Source of the DNA: JAGXTF01 sp044224315
GTDB taxonomy: Bacteria; Bacteroidota; Bacteroidia; NS11-12g; UBA955
Direction of reading: 5' to 3'
Assembly: GCA_044224315.1 (NCBI GenBank)
Contig: JBGAKR010000005.1
Span: 62,001 to 126,000, forward strand
DNA: 64,000 bases
Shown here: in pieces, positions 16,582 through 26,358 of the stretch
How positions within the stretch are numbered: position 1 is the stretch's first letter
Layout: each line of letters starts with the position of its first letter
The notes under the pieces: generated by a model
The model's database searches: none
The model's input: the letters and a program-made list of their open reading frames with translations, nothing else
Told to the model about the DNA's origin: nothing
Made by a program: the position numbers and the translations under genes

Positions 16582-17304
16582 ATGCGTTTTGCGCTGCAAC
16601 TGGCTTACGACGGAACCCGATTTCATGGTTGGCAGAAGCAGGAAAATGCAATTACCGTGCAGGGAGAAATCGAAAAATGCCTGGCACAAATTTTTCAAAA
16701 AGAAATTTCCATTTTAGGCTGTGGCCGCACCGATACCGGCGTGCATGCCCGCAATTACACCGCCCATTTTGATTTGGAAAATGAATTGCCCGACAAATTT
16801 TTATTTAAAATAAATTCATTACTTCCCGATGAAATTGCAATAAAAAACTGCACCACAACCCATGCAGAATTTCATGCCAGATTTGATGCCATTATGCGCG
16901 AATATGCATACCACATTCATTTTGAAAAAGATCCATTTTTAATCCATAAAAGTTGGGAGAGATATGGCCATTTAGATTTTGAATTAATGAATGCCGGAGC
17001 CGATTACCTGATTGGGAACAAAGACTGTACCTGCTTTTGCAAGGGCGAAGCGCCCAATGACAACTTCTATTGTCAAATTTATTCAGCACAATGGGAGTAT
17101 TCCGAAAAACAGGCCGTGTTCAGAATTTCGGCCAACCGTTTTTTGCGCAATATGGTGCGAGCCATTGTTGGCACTTTGGTAGATTTAGGTATGCATAAAT
17201 ATGATTTGGATACATTTAAAAAAATTGTTGACACAGGCACTCGAAGCGATGCAGGCAACTCTGTACCTGCACACGGACTATATCTGGAACAAGTAAAATA
17301 CTAA
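16582..17304 (+). CDS. truA: tRNA pseudouridine(38-40) synthase
   Basis: The 240-residue protein matches TruA in length. It starts M-R-F-A-L-Q-L-A-Y-D-G-T-R-F-H-G-W-Q, and contains G-C-G-R-T-D-T-G-V-H-A with catalytic Asp 51. Further conserved parts are A-R-F-D-A (F-H-A-R-F-D), R-E-Y-A-Y-H-I, and F-R-I-S-A-N-R-F-L-R-N-M-V-R. TruA converts uridines 38-40 in the anticodon arm of many tRNAs to pseudouridine. The ATG at 16582 matches the family start; an upstream in-frame ATG lies within the thiolase gene. A terminator follows the stop. Confidence 0.96.
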   Translation: MRFALQLAYDGTRFHGWQKQENAITVQGEIEKCLAQIFQKEISILGCGRTDTGVHARNYTAHFDLENELPDKFLFKINSLLPDEIAIKNCTTTHAEFHARFDAIMREYAYHIHFEKDPFLIHKSWERYGHLDFELMNAGADYLIGNKDCTCFCKGEAPNDNFYCQIYSAQWEYSEKQAVFRISANRFLRNMVRAIVGTLVDLGMHKYDLDTFKKIVDTGTRSDAGNSVPAHGLYLEQVKY

Positions 17305-17335
17305 AAAAAACCGGCAATAATTGCCGGTTTTTTTA
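17303..17335. terminator. Bidirectional intrinsic terminator
   Basis: The stem AAACCGGCAA / TTGCCGGTTT with loop TAA has an A-run before and a T-run after. It serves truA (plus) and the large secreted-protein gene (minus). Confidence 0.87.
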
Positions 17336-17353
17336 TGATATTAATTTTAATCA

Positions 17354-20300
17354 TTATTCAAATTTACCCAGGAATCTATCTACCTGCCGCTGTGTAGCCA
17401 TTCTTACATAAAAATCATCTACACCAATTTTATCGGCAGTTGCAGTGATTATCTCATTTAACTTAGGATCGCTGGAAAACATGTATACCACATTTTTTTG
17501 AAGGTTGATATACAACCAATCGTTATTGGCAAATTCGAGGTATATATACATGTTTTCTCCGCTGCGCTTATGCTCCATCAGCATGGTTACATCAATGGTG
17601 CGGTTCACCGGAGAACCTGCAAAGGATGCCATAGATACCTGGTCATTGCAATACATACCTTTCAAGCGGCTATCCCAGCGGAAAGTTGCATCACTTAAAA
17701 TAATTTTATATTCAGCTTCATCTTTACCAGAAATCTGGCCTGTTTTTTCAATATTTTTTATAATGGTTCTCGCGGTTTTATCATCCGCAACCATCTCTCC
17801 TATTGCCTTTTTAAAGAAGTCGTTGTTTAGCGAAACCATACCTGCAGGGCCCAGCTTTTCTTTAATTTTTGCTACAACATCTTTATGCATGGGGAAGTCG
17901 AGCATCATAGCCAAATTGAAATTAAATGTGCTGTCTTTTTCGAGCAAATCTGCTGTACCCGCGTTTTTAAATTTCACATGCTGGGTTTCCAAACCAAAAT
18001 CCAGAGGGCCTTCGGCATGGATGGTGTGGTTAGATTCGTTGAGCTGCATGTAACTGCCTTTGAGGGCGCCATTCAATAGCAAATCTCTATTTCCGGCAAA
18101 GAAACTTTGTTTGGTGTGATCGTAATACAAGATACCTGTGTCGTTGGTTACATCGGGGTCGCTTGTCCGTCGTTTCCAACCGTAAAACATGGGGTAAATG
18201 TGGCTTGAGTCGTTGGCCATAAATAAACCCACATATTGCGGACGATTGTCTTTATCGCGCGGATTACTCATGTTGATAATCACATTTTTGGGATCTACAC
18301 GGTCGTTAAATCTGATCCAAGCGGCGGGTACTATATTGGTAAAGGTATGCAAGGGTTTTACATACCCTTTAAATTGGAGATATTTTTCAGTACTCAGCAC
18401 TTGTGCATAGCCTTTGTAACCAATTTTGGTATCGATGAGGAAGCCGGCAGTGTCACCAATTTTACCCCAACCTTCCACATGTTTTTCGCGGTTTACAATA
18501 ATACTATCGAGTTTAAATTCTTCGCGTTTGCCATCTTTAATTACATATTGGTATCGCCCGTTTCCGGTCATTCTCAATCTTCCGTAAATTTTAGCCTGGG
18601 TATTATAAATATCGTGAAATTTATCTATGCGATTGGCCATAATTTTGGCAGAATCCACCACATCCATATTCGCGTTTTCACGCACGGTTACTTTGCCATC
18701 TTTCAGGAAAACCCTAGAGTCGGCAATATCTATATACGGTATTTGGGAAATTTTAAGTGTATAATCATTGAGGTTATACAAGCCCGATTTACCCTCAAAC
18801 CTCAGACTATCCTGGGTAGGATTTGTACTTAAGAAAAAGGGCACACTGCCTGCCATAGCGGGGCCGGGTTTTGCCTCAATGGTTTTCTTATCCATGTTCC
18901 ATTTATAATCATTGAGGTTGGTAACATACATATTAAACGGAAACTTGGTGAGTGCATCCTTTTCGTTGGTAGTAAAGGCACCCATGCGGGTTGTAAAATC
19001 CATAGTACCCTTAATATTTCCGGTTTCAAATGCAATTTTTGTACTGTCTGATGCAAATATTTTAAGTGAGGCTTTGTCGGCAGAAGCTTTCATGGGCCCC
19101 AGGGTCATATCATTAGAGGCAAATCGAGCTTGATCCCAGGCAAGGGTACCATCACCTGCCAGGCGGCTGGGAGATTGGGTAAGATTGCCATAAAAATCAT
19201 ATCCCATTTTAAATACTTTAATTGCAGATGGTCCTTGTTTTACCTGAAATTTATCTTGGTAAGGACTCCACTCTACATCAGGGCTGGCCGCATATACCTG
19301 CGGATATGTAGCTCCTTGTGGTATTTCGTAACTATCTGCAGTGCCCACAGCCTTGTCGGGCAATAACAATATTTTTTTGAAGTTGGTGGTACTTCCGTTG
19401 TAATCGATTTTACCACTTTGGCCATAAAATCCTTGTTCGCTAAGGTTCATCACCATTTCGCCATGCCCTTTGCCGCGGTACATAGGATAACCGCCCGGGG
19501 GGGTGGGTTTAATAAACCCTAAGGAATAATCTTTCTGAATGGAAACATGGTATTTAAATTCAGGGAAAATTCCGTCGCTTAAAAATGTGCCATCAAATTG
19601 CAAACCCTCAATGGTAAAATTATCCAAACTATCAATGGTAAACGGATCTACCAGGAATTTGAATTTATCGCTTTTGTAAGCACCATTATGAATAAAGGGT
19701 TTATCATATAAAACCTCCGACCCTTTGCTCGATTTAAAAATCGGATATTCGGGATAATTTACTACCCCGGATTTGTTATTGGGTTTATCAATATATAGAG
19801 TACCGTAAATATTTCTGAGTACAGATTTTACCGGAATAATCTGGCGCCCGGTTGAGTCGGGATAATACAAACGCATGGAATCGATATTGGAATAATCGAT
19901 CATAAAATTGGCATAATTAAATTCGAATTTTTTACCAAAAAAATCAAACCTACCTGCGCGAATCATACCTCCGAAAGCCACGCGCCTGTTCTTTTTCAAA
20001 ATAATCTGTTGGTCGGTAGGCACTACAATTACGTTTTGTGAATCGGAGAAAAAGAATTTCAAAACCCCTTCCACTGTCATTTCATTGCTCAATAAATTAA
20101 GGGTAGCATTGCTGCGTTTGGCAATCAAAGACGAGAAACGGATTACATCGTAATCGCGGTGACCCTGGTGCGCAATTACATAATTGAACAATTTGGGTTT
20201 AATTAACACACTATCCTGATCCTGGTAATAATTTACAAAACCACCGTCATGCAAATCGATAAATGAGGTTACCAAATATTGTGATTGGGTTTTCATAAAT

Positions 20301-21727
20301 GCAGCATAATCTTTAACTGCAAATTTCAATTGTTTCGTAGGTCGCAAAAATCGGCTGTAGTACGACATTACTGCTTCCAGGGGATTATAAGCCAACGGAC
20401 CTTGCAAACGGGCATAAATTATTTCGCGGAAAAAATCTTCCGATGCAATTTTGGCTTCCTGGTCATTATTTACATTATCAAAATCTATAAAGGGTTCGTC
20501 AATTTTCCAGCGCAACTGCTGCACATCCAAATCCACCCTGTGGTATTCATCTGTAAACGGTACACGCATCAAACCTTTTTCGCCCCGATTTACCACCAGT
20601 TTATTTTCTTTAAAAATAAAATTCACCGATACTTTAGGATGGTAAATATTGGCACTGTCTAAATAAAGCACGAATGAAGCTTCCTGGCTGGCTGCAACTC
20701 CGTTTGATATTTTAAATGCTCGACTTTTTAATGTTGCTTTCTTTTTGCCTTTATAATAAATATTAATTTCGGTTTCGTCGCCGGTAGCGGTTTGAGTATT
20801 GATCTCGCTTCCCACAATCGAAAATCCACCTTTAAATGTAGCATTCTCGCCCACAATGCCTTTAATTTCAAGGGTATTGGCGAATGATTTAAATTTGGGA
20901 AAATCTGATTTTAAAATAGAAGGACTGTCGTTTGCAAATGACAATCGGTCTTCAAATTTACCCGGAATTTTACTTCCGAAATATTTGGTAAAAGTGAGTT
21001 GTGCTGTGTCTATGGAGTAGTTGGCTTGTTCGAGGTGAAGCTTATAATTTTTAAATTCAACCTCTACTTTACCTTCTTTAATTACCCTGTCAAAATTTGC
21101 TTTTCCGCTGTTTCCGATCCACACTTTTTCTGCAGGGATGTAATAGCCCGATGTTTGGTAAATCTGCATCCTATCAAGCGGGCCTTGACAGGTTAAGGTA
21201 AGTGCAGAAAACTTAACAATTATCTGTCCTTTGCTATAGAGGATATCGAAATTTGAATTATCGGCCACCCATTTTTTTCCTTCATCTGAAAAAATTGCAT
21301 TCTCTGCAAACAATTTCGAGGTCATTTCAAGAAATGAGAGGTAATCTGTATTGCTTTCACCCAGCAATGATTCGGTTACTTTTTGCCATTGCTGCAGGTT
21401 TTTATCCGGTAATTTTTTTTCCAGAAACGCGGCCAATGATTTCAGCATCAATCCGAAATAGGGTTGCACGGTCATTTTTTCGAGCAGCATCCCGTTACAA
21501 ATCTGTATTACAGACTTTTGTTGTATGGGCGAGAACTTACCCAGGTTCCAGTTTTGTTTAAAGATTTTCATGTCTTCAACCAGTTTTTTATCATTGGCCG
21601 AATTGAGAAAAGTTTCAAACTCCGTAATAAAAACAGCGGGGTCTGTACTAAAACTTTTAACCTGTGAGAATGCTTTCCCGCAGAACAGGAATGCAATAAA
21701 GATTGCTATGAATTTAAAAGGTCGCAT
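17354..21727 (-). CDS. Very large secreted protein of unknown function (1457 residues)
   Basis: The product has a signal peptide (MRPFKFIAIFIAFLFCGKAF, then S-Q). I recognise no catalytic motif. After a helical N-terminal part (about 25-180), most of the protein is a long run of short beta-strand-like segments with repeated wording such as 'D-Y-S-N-I-D-S', 'K-F-E-F-N-Y', 'F-Y-G-Q-S-G-K-I-D-Y-N-G-S', and many K/D turns. This suggests a beta-helix or beta-taco scaffold like that of AsmA/LptA/TamB-type envelope proteins, but I cannot demonstrate homology. There is no T9SS sorting domain; it ends in R-Q-V-D-R-F-L-G-K-F-E after a probably globular region. It is a single gene ending at a terminator, with no close partner. 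Periplasmic localisation is likely. The size and apparent integrity argue for a conserved, important envelope role. Confidence 0.75.
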   Translation of the reverse strand: MRPFKFIAIFIAFLFCGKAFSQVKSFSTDPAVFITEFETFLNSANDKKLVEDMKIFKQNWNLGKFSPIQQKSVIQICNGMLLEKMTVQPYFGLMLKSLAAFLEKKLPDKNLQQWQKVTESLLGESNTDYLSFLEMTSKLFAENAIFSDEGKKWVADNSNFDILYSKGQIIVKFSALTLTCQGPLDRMQIYQTSGYYIPAEKVWIGNSGKANFDRVIKEGKVEVEFKNYKLHLEQANYSIDTAQLTFTKYFGSKIPGKFEDRLSFANDSPSILKSDFPKFKSFANTLEIKGIVGENATFKGGFSIVGSEINTQTATGDETEINIYYKGKKKATLKSRAFKISNGVAASQEASFVLYLDSANIYHPKVSVNFIFKENKLVVNRGEKGLMRVPFTDEYHRVDLDVQQLRWKIDEPFIDFDNVNNDQEAKIASEDFFREIIYARLQGPLAYNPLEAVMSYYSRFLRPTKQLKFAVKDYAAFMKTQSQYLVTSFIDLHDGGFVNYYQDQDSVLIKPKLFNYVIAHQGHRDYDVIRFSSLIAKRSNATLNLLSNEMTVEGVLKFFFSDSQNVIVVPTDQQIILKKNRRVAFGGMIRAGRFDFFGKKFEFNYANFMIDYSNIDSMRLYYPDSTGRQIIPVKSVLRNIYGTLYIDKPNNKSGVVNYPEYPIFKSSKGSEVLYDKPFIHNGAYKSDKFKFLVDPFTIDSLDNFTIEGLQFDGTFLSDGIFPEFKYHVSIQKDYSLGFIKPTPPGGYPMYRGKGHGEMVMNLSEQGFYGQSGKIDYNGSTTNFKKILLLPDKAVGTADSYEIPQGATYPQVYAASPDVEWSPYQDKFQVKQGPSAIKVFKMGYDFYGNLTQSPSRLAGDGTLAWDQARFASNDMTLGPMKASADKASLKIFASDSTKIAFETGNIKGTMDFTTRMGAFTTNEKDALTKFPFNMYVTNLNDYKWNMDKKTIEAKPGPAMAGSVPFFLSTNPTQDSLRFEGKSGLYNLNDYTLKISQIPYIDIADSRVFLKDGKVTVRENANMDVVDSAKIMANRIDKFHDIYNTQAKIYGRLRMTGNGRYQYVIKDGKREEFKLDSIIVNREKHVEGWGKIGDTAGFLIDTKIGYKGYAQVLSTEKYLQFKGYVKPLHTFTNIVPAAWIRFNDRVDPKNVIINMSNPRDKDNRPQYVGLFMANDSSHIYPMFYGWKRRTSDPDVTNDTGILYYDHTKQSFFAGNRDLLLNGALKGSYMQLNESNHTIHAEGPLDFGLETQHVKFKNAGTADLLEKDSTFNFNLAMMLDFPMHKDVVAKIKEKLGPAGMVSLNNDFFKKAIGEMVADDKTARTIIKNIEKTGQISGKDEAEYKIILSDATFRWDSRLKGMYCNDQVSMASFAGSPVNRTIDVTMLMEHKRSGENMYIYLEFANNDWLYINLQKNVVYMFSSDPKLNEIITATADKIGVDDFYVRMATQRQVDRFLGKFE

Positions 21728-21797
21728 TGGCGGATTATAGAAAACGAAATATGTCTATTGCTTATTGTGGTATAAAAACCATACCAAACAATAGTTA

Positions 21798-22562
21798 TCA
21801 ACGTGCAGTAGAAACAATATCTACAAAATCGCGGGCTTTCAGGGCGGCTCCGCCAATCAGTCCACCGTCGATATCCGCCTGGCCGAAAAGGGTTTGGGCG
21901 TTATCAGGTTTTACGCTACCACCATACAGAATGCTGGTTTCTGCTGCAATTTCTTCGGTATAGTGCATGCCTATTACTTTGCGTATGTATGCATGCATTT
22001 CCTGTGCCTGTTCGGGAGAAGCAGTAAGGCCTGTTCCAATTGCCCAAACGGGTTCGTATGCTACAACTACATGGCTGAATTCTTTGCGGTCTAAACCAAA
22101 CAAACCTTCCTGCAATTGGGCTTCAACCACACGGAAATAGCTCTTATCTTCGCGCTGGGCAAGGGTTTCGCCTACACAAAAAATCACATTTAAACCGTGG
22201 CGGATGGCGTTTTTAGCTTTTACTGCAGTAATTTCATTGGTATCACCAAAATATTGGCGGCGTTCGCTGTGTCCTATAATTACGTATTGGGCTCCTGTAC
22301 TTTTTACCATGGAGGCCGATATTTCACCGGTAAAGGCGCCTTGGTCTTCCTGGTGGCAATTTTGGGCTCCCAGCAAAATGCCGGTACCTTCAAGTAAGCG
22401 GGTAGCTGCGGTAAGCGAAATAAATGGCGGGCAAAGTATCACTTTGGTATTTGAACGAATCTCATCGCGAACAATTCCACGAATTTCAGTAATAAGGGCC
22501 TGGCTCTCTTCCAGGGTTTTGTGCATTTTCCAGTTTCCTGCAACAATTTTATGTCTAGTCAT
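21798..22562 (-). CDS. tpiA: Triose-phosphate isomerase
   Basis: The 254-residue enzyme contains all TIM landmarks: G-N-W-K-M-H-K at 9-15 with Asn 10 and Lys 12, the I-I-G-H-S-E-R-R catalytic His segment, A-Y-E-P-V-W-A-I-G-T-G with the catalytic Glu and flexible loop 6, and Y-G-G-S-V-K-P-D-N and G-G-L-I-G-G-A-A-L for the phosphate site. It interconverts dihydroxyacetone phosphate and glyceraldehyde 3-phosphate in glycolysis and gluconeogenesis. The start agrees with the family N-terminus. It stands as a single gene; the neighbours on both sides are on the same strand but more than 60 bases away. Confidence 0.97.
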   Translation of the reverse strand: MTRHKIVAGNWKMHKTLEESQALITEIRGIVRDEIRSNTKVILCPPFISLTAATRLLEGTGILLGAQNCHQEDQGAFTGEISASMVKSTGAQYVIIGHSERRQYFGDTNEITAVKAKNAIRHGLNVIFCVGETLAQREDKSYFRVVEAQLQEGLFGLDRKEFSHVVVAYEPVWAIGTGLTASPEQAQEMHAYIRKVIGMHYTEEIAAETSILYGGSVKPDNAQTLFGQADIDGGLIGGAALKARDFVDIVSTAR

Positions 22563-22674
22563 GTTTTACAATGGTTTGCCTCTTGGGCTTTGAAGCCGCA
22601 AAATTCGGAAATTGAAAGGGTAAATTGGTAATAAAATATCAACGTATTGAGAACAGAAAAAATCCGGCAGAGAT

Positions 22675-23376
22675 TTACGACATCGGCCGTTGATCTAAAA
22701 TTTCATTAATCCATGAAAGTGCAATTTCATTTTGCTCGGCAATGCTTAGTTCGGAATTATCCAACACATGGTATTCATGGGTTAAATGCAGGGGCGAATC
22801 CTCGCGTGAGGAATCAATCCGGTCTCTTTCTACCAGATTTTGCCATACATCCTCGTAGGTAGTTTTTACGCCAGCAGCGGTCAGTTCCGCAAATCGGCGT
22901 TTTGCCCGCACTTCGGCGCTTGCGGTCATAAAAATTTTTAATTCGGCATCCGGAAAAACTACGGTACCAATATCGCGCCCATCCATAACCACTCCTTTAT
23001 CTTTACCCAAAGCGCGTTGTAAGCCCACCAAGTAACGGCGTACGGCCGGTATTTTGGCTACATCACTTACTCTGCCAGCCACATCCATGTTTCGAATCAG
23101 GCTTTCTACATTTTCACCATTCAAAACCGCATCATTTCGGCGTGTATGCTCGTTCCATTGAAAACCGATATGAATTTGCGGCAAAGCATCTTCAACCAAT
23201 TGCGCATTGTTAATATCCACTCCGTTTTGCAAAAGGTATAAAGTCACGGCCCTGTACATAGAGCCAGTATCCACAAATAAATAACCCAGATGATTGGCTA
23301 AAAAACGGGCTAAAGTGCCTTTGCCACAACTGCTGTGGCCATCGATGGCTATGTTTATTTTATTATTTGCTGGCAC
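22675..23376 (-). CDS. cmk: (d)CMP kinase
   Basis: The 233-residue protein starts N-I-A-I-D-G-H-S-S-C-G-K-G-T-L, a P-loop at about 13-21 with the Cmk-specific S-S-C-G-K-G-T pattern. It also has F-V-D-T-G-S-M-Y-R-A-V-T, V-M-D-G-R-D-I-G-T-V-V-F-P-D-A and R-A-K-R-R-F-A-E-L lid residues. The enzyme phosphorylates CMP and dCMP. The ATG at 23376 overlaps the last 14 bases of porQ upstream, so the two are in one transcript. A PorQ/Cmk neighbour pair is unrelated in function and may simply share expression. Confidence 0.95.
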   Translation of the reverse strand: MPANNKINIAIDGHSSCGKGTLARFLANHLGYLFVDTGSMYRAVTLYLLQNGVDINNAQLVEDALPQIHIGFQWNEHTRRNDAVLNGENVESLIRNMDVAGRVSDVAKIPAVRRYLVGLQRALGKDKGVVMDGRDIGTVVFPDAELKIFMTASAEVRAKRRFAELTAAGVKTTYEDVWQNLVERDRIDSSREDSPLHLTHEYHVLDNSELSIAEQNEIALSWINEILDQRPMS

Positions 23377-24448
23377 CGGGTTGCGAAGATGCAGATTTCT
23401 TTTTAAAATCGGCTAATCCGGCGGTAAAAGTGAAAAGATTGGTGTTAAAACCCGGGAAGAATGCCGAGCTTGCATATGTAATGCGGAACTTAGATACTTT
23501 AAAGTTTATTCCCCACGAAAAGCCCGCAACTCCTTTTCTCACTTCGGGACCCATTTCGCGGCGGCGTTGGTGATTATAACCCGCCATAATTCCAAAATTT
23601 TTGCCCAATACAAGCTCAGTACCCACTGCCAGGTGCCGCACAAGTTTATCTCCGAAAGAAGCTTCTTTGGCATTTGTAGCCTGCCCATTCAAATCTATGG
23701 TGGTAGATTTCAAATATTGATCGTATGTAAGATCAAAGCGCTGTAAATCGTGGGCGGTTATGTTAAACCTGAAAGGCATATGCTTGGGTTTAAAATTTAC
23801 CGAAGCTTCAACCTGCAGGGGTAGTGGCTCGGCTGGGCCATCGCTGTATTTAATTACCATGCCGCCCATATTGCGCACACTTAATCCGGCTGATACCACG
23901 CTATCCGAACGGCGCCAAACAGCTCCTAAATCCAACATTACCCCACTTCCGATATACGGACCTAAAATGCTATATGCCCATTTCAGATTGGCCCCATAGG
24001 TAATGTTCAGCGGGGCTGATTTTGAGTAACCGATTGCCACCAGCATTTCGTTTGCATTGGTAGTTCCCATGGCATTCCCTCCCGCATCATAGGCTTTCAT
24101 CGATCCATAATCAATAAAGGATACCCCCATTGCAAAATTGCCTACATCTTTATATTTAAAAGCATAGGCTCCATTCCCGCTCCAAACACCCTTAAACTGG
24201 GTATTAAAATTCATACTGCCCCGGTTTTGGGTTTCGGCACCCAATAAGGCCGGATTGGCCATAAACAGGTTGGCATCTCCACTTCGGTAAGCATTGCAAT
24301 ACCCTCCCCAGGCAGCCTGGCGTGCGGTTGATGGTTGCTTAAGAACCGAAAAAACACCAGACCCACCATACTGACCAAACGCAGTCTGACTGGCGATAAT
24401 GCAGATGATAAGGGAAAGCTTATTTCTCAAAGGGGCAAAAATAACCAT
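23363..24448 (-). CDS. porQ: Type IX secretion system protein PorQ
   Basis: The 361-residue product has an N-terminal signal (ends S-Q-T-A-F-G-Q) and the PorQ signature G-G-S-G-V-F-S-V-L-K-Q-P-S-T-A-R-Q-A-A-W-G-G and N-L-F-M-A-N-P-A-L-L. It then has a long run of strands typical of a FadL/PorV-like outer-membrane barrel. PorQ and the related PorV belong to the T9SS outer-membrane attachment complex that modifies and anchors cargo with C-terminal sorting domains. The presence of several such cargo proteins in this window (1847, 10590, 39165, 53118) agrees with this role. The gene overlaps cmk by 14 bases. The divergent ribF gene starts 164 bases upstream. Confidence 0.88.
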   Translation of the reverse strand: MVIFAPLRNKLSLIICIIASQTAFGQYGGSGVFSVLKQPSTARQAAWGGYCNAYRSGDANLFMANPALLGAETQNRGSMNFNTQFKGVWSGNGAYAFKYKDVGNFAMGVSFIDYGSMKAYDAGGNAMGTTNANEMLVAIGYSKSAPLNITYGANLKWAYSILGPYIGSGVMLDLGAVWRRSDSVVSAGLSVRNMGGMVIKYSDGPAEPLPLQVEASVNFKPKHMPFRFNITAHDLQRFDLTYDQYLKSTTIDLNGQATNAKEASFGDKLVRHLAVGTELVLGKNFGIMAGYNHQRRREMGPEVRKGVAGFSWGINFKVSKFRITYASSAFFPGFNTNLFTFTAGLADFKKKSASSQPGASK

Positions 24449-24612
24449 AAGGATTAATGAATGACACTAAGAACTGCGAATTCGCATTGAATATTTCCAT
24501 ACCCGATAAATCTGACAATGGGCTGACTGGTACCGGATTCTGCATTTGCTTTCCCATTATTAATCCACATGCTGCACGAATTTGTATGTAGGTTTAGTTA
24601 TTTCGCATCCGG

Positions 24613-25545
24613 ATGAAGGTTTACTACAGCCTTGAGCAGGTGCCCGAAATTGAAAATCTGGTGGTTACCCAGGGCACTTTCGACGGTGTGCACTTAGGGC
24701 ATCAAAAGGTATTGACCCAAGTGCGCGAAACTGCCGCTGCAAACGGGGGCGAAAGCATGCTTATTACCTTTTATCCGCATCCCCGCCTGGTTTTATATCC
24801 AAACGACAATAGCCTTCGCCTGTTAAACAGTATTGGTGAAAAAACCCGCCTGGTAGAACAATGCGGCATAGACCATATTCTGGTATTGCCTTTTACCGAT
24901 GAGGTTTCTCGGCTTTCTCCACTCGATTTTGTGCGCAATGTACTGGTTGAAAAACTTAAAATCCACACCATTATTGTTGGCTACGACCACCGTTTTGGTC
25001 GCAACCGGGAGGGCAGTTTTGAGGATTTGCTCACTTTTGGAGAGATGTTCAATTTCAGGGTAATGGAAATACCTGCTTCTGAAATCGACGACATTGCCAT
25101 AAGCAGCACCCGCATTCGCAAAGCCCTGATTTCTGGCGATCTGGCGCAGGCAAATGGTTTGCTTGGACACTTTTATACACTCGAGGGGACAGTGGTTCAC
25201 GGCCGCAAACTGGGCCGCCAAATAGGTTATCCCACAGCCAATATACGCCCGTCGGAAACATTCAAACTCATACCCATGGAAGGTGTGTATGCGGCAATCT
25301 GCAAAATCGGGGATGAAAAATTTAAAGGTGCTGTAAACATCGGACAAAACCCAACCATTGATGGCAAGGGTTTCAGCATCGAAATCTACTTATTCGATTT
25401 TAATAGAGATATTTATGATTTTGCGGTTGAATTGGAATTGGTACAGTTTTTGCGGTTAGAAAAGCGGTTTGAAAGTATTGAAGCACTCAAAGAACAAATC
25501 GGAAAGGATGTTGATGAAGCAAAGGCAGTTCTCGCTGTTCTTTAA
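24613..25545 (+). CDS. ribF: Bifunctional riboflavin kinase / FMN adenylyltransferase
   Basis: The 310-residue protein has the two-domain RibF layout. The N-terminal adenylyltransferase domain shows G-T-F-D-G-V-H-L-G-H-Q and the I-S-S-T-R-I-R-K-A loop (I-A-I-S-S-T-R). The C-terminal riboflavin kinase domain has G-R-K-L-G-R-Q-I-G-Y-P-T-A-N-I and the later G-V-Y-A, N-I-G-Q-N-P-T-I and E-I-Y-L-F-D-F-N motifs. It makes FMN from riboflavin and then FAD. The ATG at 24613 lies just before the conserved F-D-G-V-H-L-G. The following M23 peptidase gene starts inside its last 32 bases. Confidence 0.96.
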   Translation: MKVYYSLEQVPEIENLVVTQGTFDGVHLGHQKVLTQVRETAAANGGESMLITFYPHPRLVLYPNDNSLRLLNSIGEKTRLVEQCGIDHILVLPFTDEVSRLSPLDFVRNVLVEKLKIHTIIVGYDHRFGRNREGSFEDLLTFGEMFNFRVMEIPASEIDDIAISSTRIRKALISGDLAQANGLLGHFYTLEGTVVHGRKLGRQIGYPTANIRPSETFKLIPMEGVYAAICKIGDEKFKGAVNIGQNPTIDGKGFSIEIYLFDFNRDIYDFAVELELVQFLRLEKRFESIEALKEQIGKDVDEAKAVLAVL

Positions 25546-26344
25546 GATTGTATGCTTTATTGGCATCATTTTCTTTAGTGCGCATCTGCAATCGGCCATG
25601 GCCATGGGTTCCGACAACTCATTCGGATTGGAAAATTTCCACGATAGCGATGGATTTACCGGTTCCGAACAAATTACAACTTCGGCTTTTATACCCGGCA
25701 TTGCCCCCTATTTCGACTTGTATTGCTATTGGGACACCCTGAATCTGGATCCCTATAATTTTGATTTTAAAAGCATGGGCGGAAGTTTACAACTGCCTGT
25801 ATTAGAAAGTGATTGCGGATTTATACTTCCCGTTACTGGCGCTATTACCAGTGGTTTTGGATACCGTTGGGGCCGCGCACATGCCGGGGTTGACCTGCAA
25901 CTCAAAACCGGTGATACCGTAAATGCTGCCTTCGATGGTGTAGTGCGCATGAGCCGCTGGTATTACGGCTACGGCAATTGTGTGGTGGTTAGGCATCACA
26001 ATGGGCTTGAAACCTTATATGGCCACCTTAGTAAACGATTGGTTCAACCCGGAGATCTGGTAAACGCCGGTCAAGTTATTGGTCTTGGAGGTAGCACCGG
26101 ATACAGTACCGGTCCGCATTTGCATTTCGAAACCCGTTTTATGGGCAAAGCATTTAACCCCCAACAGTTAATTGACTTTAAAACCGATTCATTACTGAAA
26201 GATACCCTGGAGTTTGATACCAACTCATTTGCAGCTCCAAAACCGGTTTATTACAAACCCTACTCAAGGTCGTACAACAGGTATAACTACTACCGCAAGC
26301 CTCAGTCACCTGCCCGTAAAAGCAGCGGTTACAAAAAGCGTTAA
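25514..26344 (+). CDS. M23 family metallopeptidase (LytM-type), exported
   Basis: The peptidase domain has a full M23 zinc site: H-A-G-V-D in G-R-A-H-A-G-V-D-L, and H-L-H-F-E in T-G-P-H-L-H-F-E, with the intermediate L-Y-G-H-L-S. The N-terminus carries a hydrophobic export signal (F-F-K-I-V-C-F-I-G-I-I-F-F). The C-terminus is a short basic, tyrosine-rich tail (Y-K-P-Y-S-R-S-Y-N-R-Y-N-Y-Y-R-K-P), which could bind peptidoglycan. I chose the ATG at 25514 (276 residues) because GGAAAGG stands just upstream; in-frame ATGs at 25508 and 25469 lie deeper in ribF. It probably cleaves peptide cross-links in peptidoglycan and is active by motif. Co-transcription with ribF is implied by the overlap. Confidence 0.88.
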   Translation: MKQRQFSLFFKIVCFIGIIFFSAHLQSAMAMGSDNSFGLENFHDSDGFTGSEQITTSAFIPGIAPYFDLYCYWDTLNLDPYNFDFKSMGGSLQLPVLESDCGFILPVTGAITSGFGYRWGRAHAGVDLQLKTGDTVNAAFDGVVRMSRWYYGYGNCVVVRHHNGLETLYGHLSKRLVQPGDLVNAGQVIGLGGSTGYSTGPHLHFETRFMGKAFNPQQLIDFKTDSLLKDTLEFDTNSFAAPKPVYYKPYSRSYNRYNYYRKPQSPARKSSGYKKR

Positions 26345-26358
26345 TTTTAAACGCTTTT
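26334..26358. terminator. Probable bidirectional terminator
   Basis: A 9-bp stem, AAAAGCGTT / AACGCTTTT with loop AATTTTA, covers the end of the M23 gene and the end of the pirin gene. It is AT-rich and has only short T-runs, so strength is uncertain. Confidence 0.5.

Noticed and set aside
17505..21740. Many plus-strand frames of 60-200 codons opposite the 1457-residue gene
   Set aside because: They are shadows of the long minus-strand gene; none has a signal, motif or spacing that suggests a gene.
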